Assembly (NCBI RefSeq): GCF_902168435.1
Contig: NZ_LR656167.1
Location: 62,001 to 126,000 of the forward strand
DNA from: Bacillus marasmi
GTDB lineage: Bacteria; Bacillota; Bacilli; Bacillales; Cytobacillaceae
Length of the DNA: 64,000 bases
Direction of reading: 5' to 3'
Below, piece by piece: positions 16,087-25,283 of this stretch (position 1 is its first letter; each line of letters starts with the position of its first letter). Position numbers and translations under genes: made by a program. The notes beneath the pieces are model-generated. The model made no database searches and was not told the origin of the DNA. It saw nothing but the letters and a program-made list of their open reading frames with translations.

Positions 16087-18297
16087 ATGAAACAAAGGCT
16101 TATGTATCAGGAATGGTTGTCCATTTTTCAAAATAAAAAAGTTCTCATACCAGTCATTGCAATTTTGTTTATCCCTGTTCTATATGCCGGTATGTTCCTA
16201 TGGGCTTTTTGGGACCCGTATGCTCGATTAAATGAGCTACCGGTAGTAGTGATTAATGAGGATCAAGGGGCTACTTTTGAAGGAAAGGCTTTAGAGCTTG
16301 GGAAAGACTTATCCGAGAAGCTTGCAGACAGTGATGAGTTCGAATTTCACATTTCTGAAAATAAAACCAAAGCAAAAGAGGACTTAAAAGGTCAAGAGTA
16401 CTATATGATGATCCAAATTCCGAGTGATTTTTCAGAAAACGCAACAACGCTGTTGGATGAAAACCCACAGAAGCTAGAACTTGTCTATATTCCGAATGAA
16501 GGTTATAACTTTCTTTCAGCTCAAATTGGAAATACGGCGATTGAGAAATTGAAAGCGTCTATTTCAGAGAAAGTGTCTGAAACATACGCTGAAACGATGT
16601 TTGATAAAGTTGGTGCGCTCGCGGATGGCATGGTTGCAGCTAGTGATGGTGCGGCTAAAATTGATGAAGGCGCGCTAAGCTTAAAGGATGGCACCGAATC
16701 GCTACACGAATCGCTCAAGTTGCTTGCTAGTAAGGCGGTCGAATTTCAAACTGGTATGACAAAAGCGAATACTGGGACAAAAGATTTACAAACAGGTGCT
16801 GCAACTCTTGCTTCTGGTTTAAAACAACTTGAAGATGGTCATGAAAAGTTACAAAATGCCTCAAATGAACTATTAGCAGGTGAAGAGGAACTAGGCAAAG
16901 GGATTGCTAAATCTAAGCAAGGCATAGATTTAGCAAACAGCAAGATGCCAGAAATTCTTGGTGGTACGGAAGAATTGCAGAAAGGAACTGAAAAACTCCT
17001 AAAGCAAGTTGAAACGAGTGCAACAACAACATCTAGTTCAGCACAGAAAATCAACGAAGGGATTCTCAGTTTACAGAAGCAATTAACACCGTTATTAAGT
17101 CAATTACCAACTGAGCAGCAAGCAGCACTGAATGATTCATTTGCACAATTAGCAGCTGGAAGTAAGGCTATTGCTGACGGGAATGCCTATTTAGCCGACA
17201 TGATGTCCTCACCAGAAGGAGGCGACAAATTAACCTCAGGATTGTCCAGTTTAATGGATGGACAAACTCAACTACAATCCGGCATTGAACAACTAGCTGA
17301 TGGCAGCAGTTTATTGCAAGCGGGATCTAATAAAATCATTACTGGGCAAAAGCAATTTAATAGTGGTATGGAAACATATTCAACAAATTTTGCAACTGCA
17401 AAAAATGGTGCTTTAACGCTTGCTAGTGGAACAAATGAACTTTCTAGTGGAATGACCCAGCTATCTGATGGCACTGATAAAATCATTGATGGGACAGGGC
17501 AGTTAACTGACGGGGCTGAACGAGTTGCAGCAGGAAATGCGGAGCTTAAGGCAGGAACTGAAGAACTGGCCAGTAAGTTAACTGAAGGTGCAAACCAAGC
17601 ATCAAAGGTTGACGGTAATGAAGAAACCTTCAGCATGTTTGCTTCACCTGTTGGGGTGAAAAATGAAAAAATGAATGAAGTGCCAAACTACGGAACGGGA
17701 TTTACGCCTTACTTCTTATCCCTCGGCTTATTTGTCGGAGCACTCTTGCTTTCTATAGTATTTCCATTAAGGGAGCCCGTGGCAGTTCCAAAAAGTGGCT
17801 GGAGTTGGTTTATGAGTAAGTTTGGCGTCATTTCAATTATTGGGATTATTCAAGCCTTGATTGCTGTTGCTATTATCTATTTTGGTTTAGGTATCGAAGT
17901 TCAAAATGTTCCATTATTTATTTTGTTTGCAATTGGAACAAGTTTAACATTTATCACTTTAATCCAAGTACTAGTCACAACCATGAGTGATGTCGGTCGA
18001 TTTGTTGCGATTCTAATTTTGATTTTACAGCTGACAACAAGCGCTGGTACCTTTCCACTGGAATTAATTCCAGAATTCCTACAGGGCTTTAATACGCTGT
18101 TACCGATGACTTATTCTGTACAAGGCTTTAAAGCAGTTATTTCCAGTGGTGATTTTTCATTTATGTGGATGAATTTTGGTGTACTGATTGGATTCATTCT
18201 CTTATTTATTGCTGGAACAGTGACGTATTTTAATTTTAAACACAAACGGAGCTATTCGGCTTTTAAAGAGACTTTTGAAGAACAGGTGGCTAATTAA
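16087..18297 (+). CDS. yhgE: YhgE/Pip family ABC-2-type membrane protein
   Basis: 736-aa membrane protein of the YhgE/Pip family, related to ABC-2 permeases and type VII secretion-linked proteins (EsaA-like). One N-terminal TM (about 19-40), then a long extracytoplasmic region (about 45-535) with helical repeats rich in (L/A)xDGxxxLxxG, e.g. LADGSSLLQAGSNKI, predicted coiled coil. Five or six TMs lie at about 540-725. Control by the adjacent TetR gene is likely. Function in export is inferred, not shown. Confidence 0.9.
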   Translation: MKQRLMYQEWLSIFQNKKVLIPVIAILFIPVLYAGMFLWAFWDPYARLNELPVVVINEDQGATFEGKALELGKDLSEKLADSDEFEFHISENKTKAKEDLKGQEYYMMIQIPSDFSENATTLLDENPQKLELVYIPNEGYNFLSAQIGNTAIEKLKASISEKVSETYAETMFDKVGALADGMVAASDGAAKIDEGALSLKDGTESLHESLKLLASKAVEFQTGMTKANTGTKDLQTGAATLASGLKQLEDGHEKLQNASNELLAGEEELGKGIAKSKQGIDLANSKMPEILGGTEELQKGTEKLLKQVETSATTTSSSAQKINEGILSLQKQLTPLLSQLPTEQQAALNDSFAQLAAGSKAIADGNAYLADMMSSPEGGDKLTSGLSSLMDGQTQLQSGIEQLADGSSLLQAGSNKIITGQKQFNSGMETYSTNFATAKNGALTLASGTNELSSGMTQLSDGTDKIIDGTGQLTDGAERVAAGNAELKAGTEELASKLTEGANQASKVDGNEETFSMFASPVGVKNEKMNEVPNYGTGFTPYFLSLGLFVGALLLSIVFPLREPVAVPKSGWSWFMSKFGVISIIGIIQALIAVAIIYFGLGIEVQNVPLFILFAIGTSLTFITLIQVLVTTMSDVGRFVAILILILQLTTSAGTFPLELIPEFLQGFNTLLPMTYSVQGFKAVISSGDFSFMWMNFGVLIGFILLFIAGTVTYFNFKHKRSYSAFKETFEEQVAN

Positions 18298-18528
18298 TAA
18301 AACAATCCTTACACCCAGCTTGAAAAAATGGCTGGGGTGTAAATATTAAAAGTTGAACAAGAAATTGATTTTGATTAATACTTATGATTACGATTACTTG
18401 AATTAATGCCTGCGATGTTAAACAATGCATTAAATAACGTAATATTTTGTGAAATGTAGTACCTTCAAAAGAAACCCCAGTCACATGACTGGGGTTTTCA
18501 TATATGGCACACTATTGATGTGGGAACC
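18298..18528. other. Intergenic region after yhgE with two hairpins
   Basis: Imperfect stem at 18309-18342 (TTACACCCAGC with GCTGGGGTGTAA), with only a short A/T-rich tail, probably ends yhgE. A strong palindromic terminator at 18472-18497 follows. Between them nothing is recognised. Confidence 0.55.
18472..18500. terminator. Bidirectional palindromic terminator
   Basis: AAACCCCAGTCA/TGACTGGGGTTT, a 26-bp palindrome with a 2-nt centre and T/A tails on both sides. It serves yhfH on the minus strand and read-through from yhgE. Confidence 0.8.
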
Positions 18529-18663
18529 CTATTGATTAGTAACGCTTAAACATTTATCGCATGTATTGCCGTAACATTCATGCTGTTCTTCAATCTCTTC
18601 ACCACACACTGCACATTTTTTTTTCGGTAAGTTTTTAAAAAATTCTAGGACGTTTTTAATCAT
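18529..18663 (-). CDS. yhfH: YhfH family small zinc-ribbon protein
   Basis: 44-aa protein beginning MIKNVLEFFKNLPKKK and carrying two CxxC knuckles: CAVCG at 17-21 and CYGNTCDKC at 30-38, probably binding one zinc. AGGGGGAG lies 7 nt before ATG 18661-18663. Matches the YhfH family in size and pattern, and neighbours yhfI and lplJ as in B. subtilis. Function unknown. Confidence 0.85.
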   Translation of the reverse strand: MIKNVLEFFKNLPKKKCAVCGEEIEEQHECYGNTCDKCLSVTNQ

Positions 18664-18841
18664 CGTGATGCTCCCCCTTAAAAATCGAATTGTAAGAACT
18701 TTGTTAATGTTAAGATTATTGTAATATAACAGATGAAATTGGTCAATCGGTGTTTTAAAACAAAATTCTGGAAATATAATTTATCGGTAAATTTGAGTAT
18801 AGTAATACTAATGGCAAATCAATATGTTGGGAGGAAGTAAT

Positions 18842-19579
18842 ATGCAATTACAAATAATCGGCTGTTGGGGTGGTTATCCTAAAGCAAATGAAGCGAGCTC
18901 GGGATATTTATTGGAATGTGAAGGTTTTCATTTATTAATTGATTGTGGGAGCGGTGTGTTATCAAAACTGCAAAACACGCTGAAGCCTGAGCAAATTGAT
19001 GCTGTCATCGTATCACATTATCATTCAGACCATATTGCCGACATAGGTGTACTTCAGCATGCTCGGCTAATCCAAGGGATACTGGCTGGAACTTTGCCTA
19101 ACTTGCCGATTTATGGACATCAGCTAAATGCCCAAGAGTTTGAAAAGCTTACCTATAAGCAAATCACAAAGGGGATTGCTTATGAGCCTATTGCTCCCTT
19201 AAATGTTGGACCATTTAAAATCCAATTTTTACAGACGGCGCATCCTGTTCCTTGCTTTGCAATGAGAATCGAAGCAAAAGGAAAGGTGTTGGTATATACA
19301 GCCGATACTTCGTTTAAGCCAGAATTAATTGACTTTTCTAAGGATGCTGATGTGCTATTATGCGAGTGCAATTTTTATGGGAATTTGGATGGAAAAGCCG
19401 CGGGTCATATGAGGAGCTTCGATTGTGGAACTCTAGCAAGTAAGGCAAATGTAAAAGAGCTGGTACTTACTCATCTTCCTCATTTCGGGAATTTACAGCA
19501 GCTTGTTGAAGAAGCAGGACAGCATTTCACAGGAAAAATACAGCTTGCTTTTCAAGATTTAAAAATAATCATCGACTAA
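18842..19579 (+). CDS. yhfI: MBL-fold metallohydrolase YhfI
   Basis: 245-aa beta-lactamase-fold hydrolase, probably cytosolic. Metal ligands in SHYHSDHIADIG (HxHxDH, about 59-70), TAHPVPC, YTADTS and the late TH (LTHLPH). RNase Z/phosphodiesterase-like subfamily; substrate unknown. ATG 18842 follows GGGAGGAAG. Directly upstream of lplJ (21-nt gap), so the two are probably co-transcribed. Confidence 0.9.
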   Translation: MQLQIIGCWGGYPKANEASSGYLLECEGFHLLIDCGSGVLSKLQNTLKPEQIDAVIVSHYHSDHIADIGVLQHARLIQGILAGTLPNLPIYGHQLNAQEFEKLTYKQITKGIAYEPIAPLNVGPFKIQFLQTAHPVPCFAMRIEAKGKVLVYTADTSFKPELIDFSKDADVLLCECNFYGNLDGKAAGHMRSFDCGTLASKANVKELVLTHLPHFGNLQQLVEEAGQHFTGKIQLAFQDLKIIID

Positions 19580-19600
19580 TATTTATATGGAGGCGATATT

Positions 19601-20590
19601 GTGCTTTTTATCGATAATAAGGGAATAACAGATCCACGGATAAATCTTGCAATTGAAGAATACGCATTAAAAAAATTAAATATAAATGAAACATATTTAT
19701 TGTTTTACATAAATGAGCCATCAATCATCATTGGTAAAAATCAAAACACGATTGAAGAAATCAATACAGATTATGTTGAGAAAAATGGGATTCATGTTGT
19801 GCGGCGCTTATCGGGGGGTGGGGCAGTTTATCATGATTTAGGAAATTTGAATTTCAGTTTTATCACTAAGGATGACGGAGAAAGTTTTCATAATTTCCAA
19901 AAGTTCACCCAACCCGTCATAAACGCACTAAAAAAATTAGGTGTAAACGCTGAGCTTAGTGGCAGGAATGATATCGTTGCTGAAGGTCGGAAAATCTCCG
20001 GAAATGCCCAGTTCTCGACTAAAGGAAGAATGTTCAGCCATGGAACACTTTTGTTCGATTCGGAAATTGATAGTGTAGTTTCTGCTCTAAAAGTGAAAAA
20101 GGACAAAATTGAATCGAAGGGAATTAAATCAATTCGCAGCCGGGTCGCGAATATCTCTGAATTTTTATCAGAAAGTATCACGATAGAAGATTTCAGACAC
20201 CTGTTGCTAGAAAGCATATTTGAAGGTGAAACTGATATTCCTGAATATGTTTTGACAGAATCGGATTGGAAGGAAATTAATCAACTCTCAAAGGAACGCT
20301 ATCAAAATTGGGATTGGAATTATGGAAAGTCACCAAAATTCAATCTTCAACATTCACACCGCTTTCCAGTTGGCCAAATTGATGTTCGCTTAGAGGTGAA
20401 TAAGGGAGAGATTGGGTTATGTAAAATTTACGGAGATTTTTTTGGGATAGGAGATGTCCAAGACATTGAAGAACGCCTTGTAGGTATACGTTACGAACGA
20501 GCGCTAATCGAACAAGCACTAGCGGATATCGATATTAAACATTACTTCGGTAATATCACAAAAGAAGACTTTATTCAATTACTCTATTAA
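19601..20590 (+). CDS. lplJ: Lipoate-protein ligase LplJ
   Basis: ATP-dependent ligase that activates free lipoate to lipoyl-AMP and transfers it to lipoyl domains or GcvH. 329 aa with the BPL/LplA fold: RRLSGGGAVYHDLGNLN at about 66-82, GRNDIVAEGRKISGNAQ with the catalytic lysine at about 121-137, HGTLLFD, plus a C-terminal accessory domain. GTG start 7 nt after GGAGG. Second gene of the yhfI-lplJ unit. Confidence 0.95.
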   Translation: MLFIDNKGITDPRINLAIEEYALKKLNINETYLLFYINEPSIIIGKNQNTIEEINTDYVEKNGIHVVRRLSGGGAVYHDLGNLNFSFITKDDGESFHNFQKFTQPVINALKKLGVNAELSGRNDIVAEGRKISGNAQFSTKGRMFSHGTLLFDSEIDSVVSALKVKKDKIESKGIKSIRSRVANISEFLSESITIEDFRHLLLESIFEGETDIPEYVLTESDWKEINQLSKERYQNWDWNYGKSPKFNLQHSHRFPVGQIDVRLEVNKGEIGLCKIYGDFFGIGDVQDIEERLVGIRYERALIEQALADIDIKHYFGNITKEDFIQLLY

Positions 20591-20597
20591 CCCAAAC

Positions 20598-20629
20598 AAC
20601 CACGGTGCCATAATACATCGTGGTTTTAC
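20598..20629 (+). terminator. Terminator of yhfI-lplJ
   Basis: AACCACG/CGTGGTT stem (20598-20604 with 20619-20625) followed by a short T-rich stretch. The remaining intergenic DNA to 20934 is AT-rich and holds a TGACA/TGTCA inverted repeat (20796-20811) and a promoter. Confidence 0.65.
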
Positions 20630-20850
20630 TTTTAATTAAATATTGGAATAGCAAAAACGGACAGGCTTCGACAGAAATATTATTTAAAAAAGATAAATTG
20701 ATAATGTTTGTTGGAAAAAATTATAAATATTTATCAGGGGTAGTAAATAAGATAAAACCTAGAATAACATATTTTATGTTGTTAAATCAGTTATTTGACA
20801 GAAAATTGTCATAAATCAATCCGAAAAATATTTAAAATATCTAAAAATAC

Positions 20851-20880
20851 TTGCAATTAAAAATAATTTCGCGCTATAAT
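20851..20880 (+). promoter_or_regulatory. Promoter of the ABC importer operon
   Basis: TTGCAA, 18-nt spacer, TATAAT; 54 nt upstream of the lipoprotein gene. Confidence 0.65.
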
Positions 20881-20934
20881 TTAGTGCATAAAAGCGGAAA
20901 AGTAAAAAAGCAAAATTGAGGGGGAAGAAAAACC

Positions 20935-21921
20935 ATGAAAAAAGGTTGGAAAACGCTGATAGCTGCTAGTTTAATTGGCAGTGTTATACTTAGCGGTTGT
21001 GGCAGTAAGGAAACTAGTGATAACGGAAGTTCTGACGAAAAAACCTATAAAGTTGGTGTAAGCCAATTTGTTGAGCATGATTCCCTTGATAAAGCTTTTG
21101 AAGGATTTAAACAAGCACTTAAGGATGAGGGTTTAAAGGTTGAATACGATGTTCAAAATGCTCAAGCAGACATGAACAATAACTTACCAATTGCCCAAAA
21201 TTTTGTAGGTGACAATGTTGATTTGATTTTCGCAAATTCAACACCAAGTGCACTAGGAGCATTGAATGCAACGAAGGATATTCCAATTATTTTTACATCT
21301 GTTACAGACCCTGTTGCACCTGGGCTTGTAAAGGCAATGGATGAGCCAGGTGAGAATATTACTGGTACAACTGATAATCACCCAGATGCGATTCCTAATA
21401 CTGTTAAATTTATTGATGAACAGTTTGAAGGGAACAAAGTTGGTTTGATTTATAACGCCGGTGAACAAAATTCCGAAGCGCAAATTAAGCTAGTGGAAAA
21501 AGCAGCAAAAGGTACAGACTTAAAGCTTGTAAAAGCGACAGTATCTACAACAGCAGAAGTTAAACAGGCTGCCGAGTCCTTAATTGGTGCAGTTGATATG
21601 ATTTATATTGTGACAGACAATACGGTTGTAGCTGCTCTTGATTCCGTTGTGAAGGTTGCTGAGGATAATGATATTCCATTATTTGTCGGTGAGCTTGATT
21701 CTGTAGAAAATGGCGGTTTTGCAGCTTACGGATTTGATTATTATGATATCGGATATCAAGCAGGCTTAATGGCGTCTAAAGTTCTAAAGGGCGAGAAGAA
21801 AACGAGTGAAATACCGGTTGAATATCCTGAGAAACTGACACTTGTCATCAATAAAAATGCCGCAGAAAAAATGAATGTTGAAATCAAAAAAGAATGGGAA
21901 GAAATGGCTGAAATAAAATAG
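20935..21921 (+). CDS. ABC transporter substrate-binding lipoprotein (TrpX/DUF534-like)
   Basis: Extracytoplasmic binding protein, 328 aa. Lipoprotein signal peptide with lipobox LSGC (Cys22). The mature part matches the ABC_sub_bind family (VGVSQFVEHDSLDKAFEGFKQ, FANSTPSALGALNATKDIPI, YGFDYYDIGYQAG). Relatives include the streptococcal tryptophan importer TrpXYZ, so an aromatic amino acid or similar small ligand is possible but unproven. First gene of a three-gene importer operon; a hairpin follows it. Confidence 0.9.
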   Translation: MKKGWKTLIAASLIGSVILSGCGSKETSDNGSSDEKTYKVGVSQFVEHDSLDKAFEGFKQALKDEGLKVEYDVQNAQADMNNNLPIAQNFVGDNVDLIFANSTPSALGALNATKDIPIIFTSVTDPVAPGLVKAMDEPGENITGTTDNHPDAIPNTVKFIDEQFEGNKVGLIYNAGEQNSEAQIKLVEKAAKGTDLKLVKATVSTTAEVKQAAESLIGAVDMIYIVTDNTVVAALDSVVKVAEDNDIPLFVGELDSVENGGFAAYGFDYYDIGYQAGLMASKVLKGEKKTSEIPVEYPEKLTLVINKNAAEKMNVEIKKEWEEMAEIK

Positions 21922-21968
21922 TAAGTGGAAAAACAAATCCATTGAACATAGTTGTAATAAGTGGTGTG

Positions 21969-22004
21969 AAGGTAGTTGATCTGAGTTACGGTCAACTACC
22001 TTTA
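21969..22004 (+). terminator. Attenuator-like hairpin between binding-protein and permease genes
   Basis: 11-bp perfect stem AAGGTAGTTGA/TCAACTACCTT with a 12-nt loop and only a short T run. It probably stabilises or partially terminates the upstream message, giving excess binding protein. Confidence 0.55.
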
Positions 22005-22038
22005 CATTCATACAGCCATGATAGAAAGGAAGAATCAT

Positions 22039-23067
22039 ATGTTTACCGCCATATTTGGCTCTTTGGAAGCTGGTGTGATTTACGCACTGATGGCTTTAGG
22101 GGTTTATCTATCATTTCGAATATTAGATTTCCCAGATTTGACGGTGGATGGTAGCTTTGTAACTGGGGCTGCCGTTGCTGCTGTGTTGATAGTTGAGGGG
22201 GTTAGCCCATTTATAGCAACAGTTGTAGCGCTACTTGCAGGAGTATTGGCAGGGCTTATGACTGGAATACTTCACACGAAGGGGAAAATAAATCCGCTCC
22301 TATCAGGAATACTAATGATGATTGCCTTATATTCAATTAATCTACGAATTATGGGGAAATCAAATGTCCCTCTTTTAAACGAAGAAACCTTGATTACACA
22401 AATCAATGATTTTTGGAGCAAATTGGGCATTGATGCTGCGCTTGAATCTGCCCTTATTAATATTGGCTTAGGTGAGTTTGTTCCGAAAACTTGGGGAACG
22501 CTTATCGTCATGCTGTTGTTAACCTTAATTGTGAAATTTGCTATCGACTGGTTCCTAAAAACGGATTTAGGTTTGGCAATTCGAGCAACAGGTGATAATG
22601 AAACGATGATTCGTAGTTTCTCAGCTAATACCGATTTTCTGAAAACTTTAGGACTGGGATTATCAAATGGTCTTGTCGCTTTATCAGGAGCATTAATTGC
22701 ACAATATGGTAGCTTCAGTGATGTTGGAATGGGAATCGGGATGATCGTCATTGGCCTAGCTTCGGTTATTATTGGTGAAGCGATTTTTGGTACGAAGAAT
22801 ATTGTCCGCGCAACATTTGCTGTAATTGGGGGTGCGATATTATATCGTATTATTGTGTCAATCGCCCTCCGTGTTCAATTTTTGGAAACTGGAGATATGA
22901 AATTAATTACTGCTTGTATTGTTATTATTGCGCTTATTATTCCAAAGTTGCTTGATTCGCAGCGTGAACGAAAGCGTAAGCGGAAACGGTTATTGGAAGC
23001 GAGTAAGAAACAGAGTCCGGTAGAGAGAAGTGGTGAGCAGCTTGCTAGCATTAAATCAGATCTTTAA
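22039..23067 (+). CDS. ABC transporter permease (BPD_transp_2 family)
   Basis: 342-aa inner-membrane permease with about 8-9 hydrophobic segments and a highly basic C-terminal tail (RERKRKRKRLLEASKK). GDNETMIRSFSANTDFLKTLGLGLSNGLVALSG-type coupling region at about 188-220. ATG 22039 follows AAAGGAAG; an ATG seven codons upstream lies before the site. Overlaps the ATPase gene. Confidence 0.88.
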   Translation: MFTAIFGSLEAGVIYALMALGVYLSFRILDFPDLTVDGSFVTGAAVAAVLIVEGVSPFIATVVALLAGVLAGLMTGILHTKGKINPLLSGILMMIALYSINLRIMGKSNVPLLNEETLITQINDFWSKLGIDAALESALINIGLGEFVPKTWGTLIVMLLLTLIVKFAIDWFLKTDLGLAIRATGDNETMIRSFSANTDFLKTLGLGLSNGLVALSGALIAQYGSFSDVGMGIGMIVIGLASVIIGEAIFGTKNIVRATFAVIGGAILYRIIVSIALRVQFLETGDMKLITACIVIIALIIPKLLDSQRERKRKRKRLLEASKKQSPVERSGEQLASIKSDL

Positions 23068-23836
23068 GGTATTTAATGAAGGGACTCCTGATGAGAAGGT
23101 TGCCTTAGATCATGTGAATCTTCATTTGAATAAAGGTGATTTTGTGACAGTTATTGGTAGTAATGGTGCCGGTAAATCTACATTGATGAACATTATTTCC
23201 GGGAAACTAATTACCGATATTGGTTCCGTCTCGATTGACGGGAAGGACGTAACCCATGTTAAGGAACATAAACGGGCAAGATTAATTGGTCGTGTGTTCC
23301 AAGATCCAATGGCGGGTACAGCACCGAAAATGACAATTGAAGAAAATTTAGCGATTGCCTACTCACGTGTGGGAGCGCGTGGCCTTCGAAGTGGTTTATC
23401 AAAAAAACGCCGTGATTTCTTCAGGGAGAAATTAGAAATGCTTCATTTGGGTTTGGAAAATCGGTTACAGGCAAAAGCAGGTTTGTTATCTGGTGGTGAG
23501 CGTCAAGCACTATCGTTATTGATGGCGACTTTCACTGAGCCAAAAATTCTATTGCTAGATGAACACACTGCTGCACTTGATCCATCAAGAGCTGAGCTCG
23601 TTACGCAGCTGACGAAAGAGATTGTAAATGAATACCAATTAACTACGTTAATGGTTACCCATAATATGCAACAGGCCCTAGACCTTGGTAATCGGTTAAT
23701 AATGATGGATAAGGGTCAAATTATTTTTGAAGCAAATGAGGAAGAAAAGCAGGATTTAACGATTGAACGTTTGTTGAGCGAGTTCCAACGCATTCGTGGT
23801 GAAAAAATGAACAGTGACCGTGCTGTCTTGATTTAA
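23030..23836 (+). CDS. ABC transporter ATP-binding protein
   Basis: 268-aa ATPase energising the importer. Walker A GSNGAGKST about 40-48, Q-loop VFQDPM, signature LSGGERQALSLL, Walker B ILLLDEHTAALDP (His in place of the usual Pro after the catalytic Glu), and H-loop VTHNM. The start is ambiguous: GTG 23030 or 23033 inside the permease gene, or TTG 23042; the shorter forms still hold the whole domain. Last gene of the operon. Confidence 0.88.
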   Translation: MVSSLLALNQIFKVFNEGTPDEKVALDHVNLHLNKGDFVTVIGSNGAGKSTLMNIISGKLITDIGSVSIDGKDVTHVKEHKRARLIGRVFQDPMAGTAPKMTIEENLAIAYSRVGARGLRSGLSKKRRDFFREKLEMLHLGLENRLQAKAGLLSGGERQALSLLMATFTEPKILLLDEHTAALDPSRAELVTQLTKEIVNEYQLTTLMVTHNMQQALDLGNRLIMMDKGQIIFEANEEEKQDLTIERLLSEFQRIRGEKMNSDRAVLI

Positions 23837-23912
23837 TAAATTTGGATGTTGATTTCCGCTCCAGTCAACGTTGAAAAAATCAACATTGTTCATTAACACA
23901 GCCGAAAAAAAT

Positions 23913-23945
23913 GCATGCATCCAAAATATCGGATGCATGTTTTTC
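23913..23945. terminator. Bidirectional terminator
   Basis: GCATGCATCC/GGATGCATGT stem (23913-23922 with 23931-23940) with an 8-nt loop and T/A tails on both sides; it ends the importer operon and the convergent germination operon. Confidence 0.85.
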
Positions 23946-25049
23946 TTATGGTGTCGCATTTCTATTTTTATTTCGAAAAAAGATTAAGGTTAAAAAAACG
24001 AGCATGATCGGAATGGCTGCGCCCATAATGATATTCATTGGTACGTAGGATTGAAATAAAAACTCATTAAATTCGGCATAGTTCTTTGCGAAAAACAAGG
24101 AGCCAATACCAATTAGCCATGCTAAGGGAACAACAAGTGGCTGATAGCTCGATAACTTAAATATTTGTCCGATCCCTAAACTGAGTCCGTAAAAAAAGAC
24201 AGAAATTCGTATCATCGAACCAACCGTCCAAAACAATATTGCAATTGTATCAAACCGATTAATCACATCTCCACTAGTGATATAGCGAACCTCAGAAAAG
24301 GTTGGAAAGGCCATTTTTGCAGCCTCTACTGGACCGAATAATGCGATTGGTCCTGTAATTGGTCCTAGGAAAAAGATGAGTGTAATTATAGCTGTCCATA
24401 GCCCTGTTTTCCCGAGCTTTTCCGGTCTTTGTACATACGGAAGAATCATCCCCATGATGACAAATTCTCCAAACCATCCCATGACAGATAATGAACCAAG
24501 CGCCACAGGTCGAAGCCCATTTCCTAAAATCGGCAATAGATTTGAATAATCCTTTTCTTTTCCTATAGTTAAGAAAACAACTGATATAGCTACAATAACT
24601 AAAACGGGTAGCATAATTTGATTTAATCTCCCTAAAGTTTCTAGGCCTCGGGAAACGATAAAAGTTGTTAACAGGAGAATGATAGAAACAAATGCCCAAT
24701 AAGGTGTTTCAGGCAAAATCCTCGAATAAGCTTCAACAAACAATCTTGTCCCCAAGGTAACCATGATAAAAAAGTATCCTAGATAAAGGATTCCAAGTAA
24801 TTTTCCGACCCAAGAGAAGTGCATAAATAGTATTTCAATTAAAGTTAGTCCAGGAAAGTATTGTGCTAGCTTTACTAATGAAAAGATGCCTGTTAAGCCC
24901 AAAATTGTGCCAACTATAGCGGCAATCCAGCCATCCTGTCTGCTTTGTGAAAAAATAACTGTTAATACAATTAAATGACCAATAATCGTTAGGGAGGTAA
25001 TTGCTAACATTGCGGCTTGTGTATTACTGATTCGACCATGCTCTATCAC
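23946..25049 (-). CDS. gerKB: Spore germinant receptor permease subunit (GerKB/GerAB family)
   Basis: B subunit of a GerA-type germinant receptor in the spore inner membrane; amino-acid permease-like fold binding the germinant. 367 aa with about 10 hydrophobic segments. Starts MIEHGRISNTQAAMLAI, typical of the family. GTG 25047-25049 is preferred because GGAGG lies 8 nt upstream. The in-frame ATG at 25064 directly follows the upstream stop without its own site. Last gene of the A-C-(small)-B operon. Specificity cannot be deduced. Confidence 0.88.
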   Translation of the reverse strand: MIEHGRISNTQAAMLAITSLTIIGHLIVLTVIFSQSRQDGWIAAIVGTILGLTGIFSLVKLAQYFPGLTLIEILFMHFSWVGKLLGILYLGYFFIMVTLGTRLFVEAYSRILPETPYWAFVSIILLLTTFIVSRGLETLGRLNQIMLPVLVIVAISVVFLTIGKEKDYSNLLPILGNGLRPVALGSLSVMGWFGEFVIMGMILPYVQRPEKLGKTGLWTAIITLIFFLGPITGPIALFGPVEAAKMAFPTFSEVRYITSGDVINRFDTIAILFWTVGSMIRISVFFYGLSLGIGQIFKLSSYQPLVVPLAWLIGIGSLFFAKNYAEFNEFLFQSYVPMNIIMGAAIPIMLVFLTLIFFRNKNRNATP

Positions 25050-25064
25050 TGATGATGCCTCCAT

Positions 25065-25280
25065 TCATTTAACAAGCTGACTTAGGCCATTAAATATACT
25101 AGCAATGGAATATCCTTTGATTTCAAAAATTAATAATATACCAGAAACAACCGCGAGACTGATAATGCTTACAACGACTTTAAACGTACGATAGTCTTTA
25201 TTTTTAATCAAAAAATAACAGTTTGTCGTTGATGATATGCAAATTAAGAAGATAAGGACTAAACTAAGTAATATTTTCAT
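25065..25280 (-). CDS. Small membrane protein of the germination operon (GerD-subunit-like)
   Basis: 71 aa with a hydrophobic N-terminal segment (about 3-22) and a second one (about 35-55). Lies between the C and B subunit genes, 3 nt after the C gene stop, and its TGA is followed directly by the next open frame. Size, two TMs and position fit the fourth 'D' subunits known in several Bacillus germinant receptor operons. Sequence alone gives no function. Confidence 0.7.
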   Translation of the reverse strand: MKILLSLVLIFLICISSTTNCYFLIKNKDYRTFKVVVSIISLAVVSGILLIFEIKGYSIASIFNGLSQLVK

Positions 25281-25283
25281 AAC

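Noticed and set aside
17268-17636. Long minus-strand open frames inside yhgE
   Set aside because: They are antisense shadows of the repetitive coiled-coil coding sequence, without ribosome sites.
20591-20850. Riboswitch or T-box before the TrpX-like operon
   Set aside because: No T-box core or other riboswitch signature was seen; only a terminator, an inverted repeat and an ordinary promoter.
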